Positions 20,553-25,208 of a stretch of DNA of 25,208 bases are shown here, piece by piece (the stretch's first letter is position 1; each line of letters opens with the position of its first letter). The stretch comes from Bacillus sp. ISL-7 (GTDB lineage Bacteria > Bacillota > Bacilli > Bacillales_B > DSM-18226), in contig NZ_JAGGQW010000079.1 in assembly GCF_018613065.1 (NCBI RefSeq), positions 1-25,208 on the forward strand, given 5' to 3'. The position numbers and the translations under genes were made by a program. A model generated the notes under the pieces. That model was given only the letters and a program-made list of their open reading frames with translations. It was not told where the DNA came from and made no database searches.

Positions 20553-22166
20553 TTATTTATTTTTCACTTCGTCCCTTAAGGCACGACGGAGAATTTTTCC
20601 AACATTTGTTTTTGGAAGTTGATTGCGGAATTCGACATTGCGCGGTACTTTATAGGCTGCCAAGTTTTGCTTACAATATTGGATTATTTCTTCTTCTGTT
20701 ACGGTTTTGTCAGCCTTTATTACTATGACGGCTTTCACATCTTCTCCTCGGTACGGATCGGGAACTCCAATACAGACCGCCTCTTGTACAGCTGGATGTT
20801 CGTAAAGGACTTCTTCAATATCACGTGGATAGACATTGAAGCCACTGGCAATGATTAAATCTTTTTTGCGATCAACGATGTATAGATAACCATCCTCGTC
20901 TACCTTGGCAATATCACCCGTGTATAACCAGCCGTCACGGAGGGTATTTGCTGTTTCTTCCGGCATATTCCAATACCCCTTCATAATCTGTGGTCCCTTA
21001 ATGATGACTTCCCCTAGTTCACCAACAGGCACTGCTTCAGTCCCTGTTGCTAAATCCACTATTTTGTATTCAGTGGATGGGACGCCAATCCCAACGCTGC
21101 CAGGTTTGCGTACTGAAAATGGCGGGTTGCAATGGGTGGTCGGTGAGGCTTCTGATAATCCATATCCTTCTAAGATTTTAGAACTTGTTTTCTTTTCAAA
21201 GCTGCGGAGCAGTTCAATTGGCATTGGCGCGCTTCCACTGTTACACTTTTTAATACTGTTAATCCCGTATTCTTCGGCACGAGGATGGCTTGTTATCGCT
21301 ACATACATGGTTGGGACACCTGGAAAAACAGTAGGTTGTTCATTCTTGATCGTGTTTAATACTTCCTCTAATTCAAATCGAGGAAGCATGATCGATTCAG
21401 AGGCTGTAAAAATCGAAAAGTTCATACAAGAACTCATCCCGAAAACATGGGAGAGTGGAATGACCGTTAGAAAACGCTCGTTCCCGATTTCCATTTCTTC
21501 TTTAAAGAACTCGTAACACTGAATCACATTTGCTAAAACATTTCGGTGCGTCAGCATCGCACCTTTCGATCTTCCTGTTGTGCCACCAGTATATTGAAGG
21601 ACGGCTACATCATGCAGAGGGTCCATTTCAATCGGGAGGATGCTTCCGTTACTTTCCGATAAGAAGCTTTCAAAGCTTCTGTCCGGGGCAAATTCATGTC
21701 CTGGAGGCTGGAGGCTGACAACAATGATATTCTTTAGGTTGGTAAGTGCTTGAACACTTTTCACCCTTGGATAGAGGGCATCGAGAACTACAATGGTTTT
21801 CGCTCCGGAGTCCCTCAGTATATATTCAAGCTCTCGTTCGACTGACATTGGATTCACTTGGGTGACAATCGCCCCAGCCGTAAGAATTCCGTAATAGGAA
21901 ATAACATATTGCGGACAGTTCGGGAGCATAATGGCAACTCGGTCGCCTTTTTGAACCTGATTTTGCTGCAAAGCTGATGTAAAGTTATGAACTAGCGAGT
22001 TTAATTGCTGATAAGAAAATTTCCTTCCATAAAAGGATAGAGCATTATTATCAGGATATTTTTCCGTTGTCTCCTGAAGAATTTGTCCTAAAGGCTTATT
22101 TGGAATCGTCACATTTGTTTCGATAGTTTCCGGATAATGGGCTAACCAGGCTTTCTTACCACTCAT
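20553..22166 (-). CDS. Long/medium-chain fatty acid-CoA ligase (AMP-binding enzyme)
   Basis: A 537-residue ANL-superfamily ligase that adenylates a carboxylic acid and transfers it to coenzyme A. The core motifs occur in order: YTGGTTGRSKGAMLTHRN (phosphate-binding loop), VIPLSHVFGM, GYGLSEASP (substrate-gating), DGWLYTGD, DRKKDLIIASGFNVYP (hinge) and the C-terminal PKTNVGKILRR with the catalytic Lys. The enzyme is complete. The start is ATG 22164-22166, with GGGAGG eight bases upstream; a TTG five codons earlier lies in that site. A small hairpin (AATGGT 22201-22206, ACCATT 22212-22217) lies in the leader. It follows the dehydrogenase gene and the SDR remnant and precedes tetR. It should supply CoA esters to the dehydrogenase and crotonase. 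Chain length is not readable. Confidence 0.92.
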   Translation of the reverse strand: MSGKKAWLAHYPETIETNVTIPNKPLGQILQETTEKYPDNNALSFYGRKFSYQQLNSLVHNFTSALQQNQVQKGDRVAIMLPNCPQYVISYYGILTAGAIVTQVNPMSVERELEYILRDSGAKTIVVLDALYPRVKSVQALTNLKNIIVVSLQPPGHEFAPDRSFESFLSESNGSILPIEMDPLHDVAVLQYTGGTTGRSKGAMLTHRNVLANVIQCYEFFKEEMEIGNERFLTVIPLSHVFGMSSCMNFSIFTASESIMLPRFELEEVLNTIKNEQPTVFPGVPTMYVAITSHPRAEEYGINSIKKCNSGSAPMPIELLRSFEKKTSSKILEGYGLSEASPTTHCNPPFSVRKPGSVGIGVPSTEYKIVDLATGTEAVPVGELGEVIIKGPQIMKGYWNMPEETANTLRDGWLYTGDIAKVDEDGYLYIVDRKKDLIIASGFNVYPRDIEEVLYEHPAVQEAVCIGVPDPYRGEDVKAVIVIKADKTVTEEEIIQYCKQNLAAYKVPRNVEFRNQLPKTNVGKILRRALRDEVKNK

Positions 22167-22230
22167 CGATTTTCCTCCCAAAATGTCCTATAAACTCACT
22201 AATGGTTTTTTACCATTTGCTATAGAGCAT

Positions 22231-22370
22231 CTAAAATGCTAAGCCGCCACCGTCAACAGTCGGGTTGTACCTGTAATAAAAGACGCTTCATCTGAAGCTA
22301 ATAACACCGTATTTGCGGAATCGATATCTACGACGGCAACCCTTGATTGCTGTTTCCCTAGTAATCTCAT
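22231..22370 (-). pseudogene. Decayed short-chain dehydrogenase (SDR) remnant
   Basis: The minus-strand frame from ATG 22368-22370 reads MRLLGKQQSRVAVVDID, like the second strand of an SDR Rossmann fold (xVAVVDID). It then jumps straight to SANTVLLASDEASFITGT, the typical C-terminal SDR segment (FLASDEASFITG). About 150 residues that should lie between are missing. After TGT the frame continues as a short nonsense tail to 22239. A shift of one base restores YNPTVDGGGLAF and a stop at 22231, matching the usual VDGG ending. This is best explained as an SDR gene with a large internal deletion plus a frameshift. It lies between the dehydrogenase and ligase genes, where a working SDR once completed the pathway. 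Confidence 0.7.
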
Positions 22371-22399
22371 AGTTCTCAGCCCTTCTTCAAGTCTAAATT

Positions 22400-23608
22400 C
22401 TATTGATATTTTCTCAATTCTAGCTTGGCAACCTGTGCACGATGGACTTCATCAGGTCCATCTGCTAATCTTAATGTTCTTGCGTTTGCCCATTGGGCAG
22501 CAAGTGTAAAATCGTTTGAAACTCCTGCAGCACCCAGTGCCTGAATGGCACGATCAAGGACACGTAATGCCATTGACGGGGCGACTACTTTAATCATAGC
22601 AATCTCTGCTTTTGCTTCTTTATTTCCAACAGTATCCATCATAAAGGCAGCTTTTAAGGTAAGGAGTCTTGCCTGTTCAATTTCGATCCTAGAATCTGCA
22701 ATCCATTCACCAATTACCCCTTGCTGTGCTAATAGTTTTCCAAAAGCAGTCCGTTCCTGAACACGCTTACATAATTCCTCAAGCGCTCGTTCAGCTGCAC
22801 CAATTAATCTCATACAATGATGTATTCTTCCAGGCCCTAATCTCCCTTGCGCAATTGCGAACCCTCTCCCTTCTCCCCAAAGGATATTTTCGAGCGGTAC
22901 GCGCACATTTTCATAGGTGATTTCTCCGTGTCCATGCGGGGCATGATCATAGCCGAACACAGGGAGCATCCGTTCAATTTTCACACCTGGGGAATCCAGT
23001 GGAACGAGAATCATCGACTGTTGTTCATGTCGGTTGGCAGACGGATCTGTTTTCCCCATAACAATCGCAATCTTGCAACGAGGATCACCTGCACCAGATG
23101 ACCACCATTTCCGACCATTAATAACGTACTCATCGCGATCTTTTTCGATCCTAGCTTCGATGTTAGTCGCATCCGCTGAAGCCACAGCTGGCTCTGTCAT
23201 CGAAAAGCAAGAACGAATTTCACCTGCTAACAAGGGCCTTAACCATTGTTCTTTATGCTTCTCTGTCCCATAGCGTACGATAACTTCCATGTTTCCCGTG
23301 TCAGGCGCACTACAGTTAAATACCTCTGGACCTATAAGAGACCTTCCCATAATTTCACATAAAGGAGCATATTCCTGATTAGTTAATCCGGCACCCAATT
23401 CACTTTCTGGTAAAAATAAGTTCCAGAGCCCTTCCGCCTTTGCTTTTCCCTTCAGTTCCTCCATAATCGGCGGCACCGCACTCCAACGGCTTTCTTGTTC
23501 ATTTAGTTGCTGCTCGTAAATACACTCATTGGGATAAACATTCGCTTCCATAAAGGTCGTTAATTTTTCCTGTAACTCTTTCACTCGTTGAGAATATGAA
23601 AAATCCAA
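22400..23608 (-). CDS. Acyl-CoA dehydrogenase (ACAD11-like)
   Basis: A 402-residue FAD-dependent acyl-CoA dehydrogenase with all three domains. The helical N-domain has [20 protein letters not shown]. The middle beta domain shows [17 protein letters not shown] (FAD and substrate binding) and [25 protein letters not shown], a block typical of the ACAD10/11 branch. The C-domain has RERTAFGK and ends with the characteristic [20 protein letters not shown] place the start at TTG 23606-23608 because GGAGGGAG lies eight bases upstream and the resulting N-terminus MDFSYS matches the family. Two ATG codons upstream (from 23629) lack a ribosome binding site and overlap the operator. Promoter and operator lie at 23628-23685. 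In characterised relatives such dehydrogenases process 4-phosphoacyl-CoA made by an APH-type kinase; here this is inferred from the neighbours. Confidence 0.9.
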   Translation of the reverse strand: MDFSYSQRVKELQEKLTTFMEANVYPNECIYEQQLNEQESRWSAVPPIMEELKGKAKAEGLWNLFLPESELGAGLTNQEYAPLCEIMGRSLIGPEVFNCSAPDTGNMEVIVRYGTEKHKEQWLRPLLAGEIRSCFSMTEPAVASADATNIEARIEKDRDEYVINGRKWWSSGAGDPRCKIAIVMGKTDPSANRHEQQSMILVPLDSPGVKIERMLPVFGYDHAPHGHGEITYENVRVPLENILWGEGRGFAIAQGRLGPGRIHHCMRLIGAAERALEELCKRVQERTAFGKLLAQQGVIGEWIADSRIEIEQARLLTLKAAFMMDTVGNKEAKAEIAMIKVVAPSMALRVLDRAIQALGAAGVSNDFTLAAQWANARTLRLADGPDEVHRAQVAKLELRKYQ

Positions 23609-23627
23609 TATTTCCACTCCCTCCATC

Positions 23628-23645
23628 ATACTAACCAGTTGGTAT
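23628..23645. promoter_or_regulatory. TetR-type operator upstream of the dehydrogenase operon
   Basis: ATACTAACCAGTTGGTAT is nearly the same 18-mer as at 19782-19799, with outer ATAC/GTAT and inner AACCAGTT symmetry. It lies just downstream of the predicted -10 element, covering the transcription start, a classic repressor position. Confidence 0.75.
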
Positions 23646-23657
23646 GTTGTACTTTTA

Positions 23658-23685
23658 ATTATACCTGTAAATATTAAATATTCAA
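23658..23685 (-). promoter_or_regulatory. Predicted promoter of the acyl-CoA dehydrogenase operon
   Basis: On the minus strand the -35 is TTGAAT (23680-23685), the spacer 16 bp and the -10 a consensus TATAAT (23658-23663). Transcription would start near 23651, at the edge of the operator. Confidence 0.7.
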
Positions 23686-23839
23686 ATTAATTTCTAAATA
23701 TTCTATAACATTTAGTATACAGGGGCGTCTAATAGAACAAATTTTAAAAATTATCTGAGCTAGTAAAGAAAAAGAGTGGGCCAAGAAAAGTCAAACCAAT
23801 ACCATCATCCTGCAATAGACATTTCCTGACCTTGGTTTA

Positions 23840-24037
23840 TTAAAACCTTTTAGTAAATGATCTTTTCTGTTTATTCATTACTTCATGCGATTTTTCGATA
23901 ATATCTGTTAGTACATCTCCTTTATAAATTCTACCCAGCTTCAATCCTTGCTGGTAATACTCAACAATTTCGTCCAGCAGCAAGGAAGTTTCCTTCGTAA
24001 TTCTTACGTTTAATTGAATTCTTTCGTTTTCAGCCAA
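23840..24037 (-). CDS. Small ribbon-helix-helix-like DNA-binding protein (65 aa)
   Basis: A 65-residue protein with the layout of a ribbon-helix-helix domain. A short basic-polar strand (ERIQLNVRITKE) is followed by helix 1 (TSLLLDEIVEYYQQGLKLG) and helix 2 (YKGDVLTDIIEKSHEVM), then a basic tail (KQKRSFTKRF). Such proteins usually act as dimeric repressors, often of their own gene. No toxin gene is adjacent, so an antitoxin role is not supported. I place the start at TTG 24035-24037 since AGGAG lies eight bases upstream; the in-frame GTG three codons earlier sits inside the ribosome binding site. An imperfect palindrome (24059-24075) lies upstream and may be its operator. The gene is divergent from the VanW-family gene. 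Fold assignment is by eye. Confidence 0.7.
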   Translation of the reverse strand: MAENERIQLNVRITKETSLLLDEIVEYYQQGLKLGRIYKGDVLTDIIEKSHEVMNKQKRSFTKRF

Positions 24038-24058
24038 GATAAACACTCCTATTTATTC

Positions 24059-24075
24059 GCTAACAATTTGCTAGC
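24059..24075. promoter_or_regulatory. Imperfect palindrome, possible operator of the ribbon-helix-helix gene
   Basis: GCTAACAATTTGCTAGC has 8-base half-sites around position 24067 with one mismatched pair (24063/24071). It lies 22 bases upstream of the TTG start at 24037, in the divergent region shared with the VanW-family gene. Confidence 0.4.
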
Positions 24076-24222
24076 ACTTTTCTATTCCATTGTTATCATC
24101 TACAAATATACTATATTTCTACATTCTTTTCAGTAGAAATAAAAAATTTGGATAACTCTTTCTTTGTGGGTACATGAATTTGCATAGTTCGACTAATATT
24201 ATTATAAGGAGGGTTGCTGGTT

Positions 24223-25104
24223 ATGTTTAAGACTTTGATTTTGGGGCTTTTCCTAATGGTCCAACAGGGAAATTCGTCCGATAGTTTAACTATTACAAAG
24301 AATGGTCAAATCGTGGCCAATATGAATCGAGAAGACTTTGCTCTATCTCATACTGGTTTGCCATTATTAAATTCTCAAAAATTAAATCAGTTTTTAGACC
24401 AACTGGATAAACAATTTTCTGCTGCACCTGAAAACGCCAGCTTAGATCAGTTTGGGGTAATTATACCCGAACGAACAGGTTCTCGAATCCATCGTCAGGC
24501 CTTTACTGAACAATTCTATGCCTATTTTTTTGGTTCTAAAAGGGAAAATTTAGAATTACCTATTCTTACTGTTTATCCAAAGGTGGATAGTGAATTACTT
24601 GGTGAAATTCGCAGCATGCGAATTGGGCGCTATGTCACTTCTTTTAATTCTCGCAACAAAAAAAGGTCTAACAATATTCAGTTAGCAACAAAGGCCATAA
24701 ATAATTATGTTGTTTTTCCTGGTGAAAGATTTTCTTTTAATCAAGTGGTAGGTAAACGAACAGCTGCCAAAGGTTACCAACGGGCTCCTGTTATTGTGAA
24801 GGGGGAGTTCTCAGAAGACATTGGCGGAGGTATTTGCCAGGTCTCTTCTACTCTCTATAATGCGATTGACAATGCTGGGATCAAGATTCTGGAGCGTTTT
24901 TCTCATACCAGAAAAGTTCCCTATATTCCTCCTGGACGAGACGCAACAGTAAGTTGGTATGGTCCCGATTTTGAATTTAAGAATAACTATAACCAGCCCA
25001 TATTAATCAGAGCACGGACATTAGGAAATTTATTAATCATAAAAATTTATTCTTCCGAGAATATTAGCTACTCACCAAAGAAAATTCCTAATCCCCCATA
25101 TTAA
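24223..25104 (+). CDS. VanW-family protein, probably exported (YoaR-like)
   Basis: A 293-residue protein. A short N-terminal hydrophobic segment (MFKTLILGLFLMVQQG) can act as a signal peptide or anchor. A variable region to about residue 130 follows. The VanW domain (about 136-265) has YVTSFNSRNKKRSNNIQLA, FPGERFSFNQVVG and the signature GGGICQVSSTLYNA (201-214), and ends in a beta-rich part (VSWYGPDFEFKNN). VanW proteins occur beside some vancomycin-resistance genes, but most, like B. subtilis YoaR, are chromosomal envelope proteins of unknown function. Nothing here implies drug resistance. I place the start at ATG 24223 because AGGAGGG lies ten bases upstream; TTG 24214 abuts that site. It is monocistronic and followed by tandem hairpins. 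Confidence 0.85.
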   Translation: MFKTLILGLFLMVQQGNSSDSLTITKNGQIVANMNREDFALSHTGLPLLNSQKLNQFLDQLDKQFSAAPENASLDQFGVIIPERTGSRIHRQAFTEQFYAYFFGSKRENLELPILTVYPKVDSELLGEIRSMRIGRYVTSFNSRNKKRSNNIQLATKAINNYVVFPGERFSFNQVVGKRTAAKGYQRAPVIVKGEFSEDIGGGICQVSSTLYNAIDNAGIKILERFSHTRKVPYIPPGRDATVSWYGPDFEFKNNYNQPILIRARTLGNLLIIKIYSSENISYSPKKIPNPPY

Positions 25105-25105
25105 A

Positions 25106-25154
25106 AAAGTCCGCAATGCGGACTTTCAGGCTGTCGAGAAACTTTCGACAGCCT
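25106..25154 (+). terminator. Tandem terminator hairpins after the VanW-family gene
   Basis: The first stem AAAGTCCGC/GCGGACTTT (25106-25126, 3-base loop) starts right after the stop codon. The second, AGGCTGTCGA/TCGACAGCCT (25128-25154, 7-base loop), is a perfect 10-bp stem followed by CTTATTTTCT. Together they should terminate efficiently. The remaining 54 bases of the window show nothing I can name. Confidence 0.8.
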
Positions 25155-25208
25155 CTTATTTTCTACAATTACTTTAACCATTCACTGCGTTAATTTATTA
25201 TAATATTA

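Noticed and set aside
20905..21516. A 203-codon plus-strand open frame opposite the acyl-CoA ligase gene
   Set aside because: It is antisense to a clearly real gene with intact motifs and has no ribosome binding site. It exists because of the codon pattern of the ligase gene.
23840..24037. Antitoxin of a toxin-antitoxin pair
   Set aside because: The small ribbon-helix-helix-like protein has no adjacent or overlapping toxin-sized gene on either side.
24223..25104. Vancomycin resistance locus, because of the VanW domain
   Set aside because: No vanHAX, vanS or vanR-type genes are present, and VanW-family proteins are common in susceptible Bacillaceae.

Overview
The window looks like chromosomal DNA from a low-GC, endospore-forming member of the Bacillaceae. 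Three kinds of evidence point there: almost every gene has a strong AAGGAGG-type ribosome binding site, stem-plus-T-run terminators are frequent, and several products are typical of spore formers (CwlJ cortex hydrolase, a sporulenol/squalene-hopene-type cyclase, and the DUF2515 protein YppC). Nearly all genes lie on the minus strand. The plus-strand exceptions are a 41-residue micro-ORF, a candidate small RNA, the cyclase and a VanW-family protein. No prophage, insertion sequence, CRISPR array or tRNA gene was seen.

Layout. Positions 1-268 hold the leader and two tandem sigma-A promoters of a ribosomal RNA operon that is transcribed leftwards out of the window. An imperfect palindromic intergenic element (295-386) and a divergent micro-ORF (510-635) follow. 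Positions 688-5485 carry housekeeping genes on the minus strand: a methyltransferase, exoA, a YibQ-type deacetylase-like protein, ppiB, a small membrane protein and yppC. A structured candidate sRNA on the plus strand (about 3924-4040) sits between ppiB and the membrane protein gene. The cyclase gene (5636-7501) converges with a mismatch uracil-DNA glycosylase gene. YitT-family and NhaC-family membrane proteins and cwlJ come next.

Positions 10858-16045 form an envelope-stress block. An OmpR-type response regulator and its sensor kinase are followed by an HtrA-type protease, a membrane-anchored PrsA/parvulin-like foldase and a small unknown protein. The same tandem 11-bp-spaced repeat (ATAGTTT, second copy ATAATTT in one site) lies directly upstream of the htrA -35 element and upstream of the regulator gene. 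This suggests that the regulator controls both itself and the protease.

Positions 16106-23685 form an acyl-CoA catabolic block made of two transcription units. One is acyl-CoA dehydrogenase, a decayed SDR remnant, acyl-CoA ligase and TetR. The other is an APH-like kinase, a ComB-family phosphatase, a PaaG-like crotonase and a quinone oxidoreductase. Each unit has a near-identical 18-bp TetR-type palindrome upstream, and the two copies differ at one position. The combination of kinase-like protein, ACAD11-like dehydrogenase, ligase and SDR resembles the parts list of the 4-hydroxyacyl-CoA (levulinate, Lva-type; ACAD10/11-type) pathway. The ComB-family phosphatase gene is an unexpected partner and is the most interesting functional puzzle here.

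The right end has a ribbon-helix-helix-like small protein with a palindrome upstream of its own start, and a divergent VanW-family secreted protein followed by tandem terminator hairpins. All function calls come from reading motifs by eye, without database searches.
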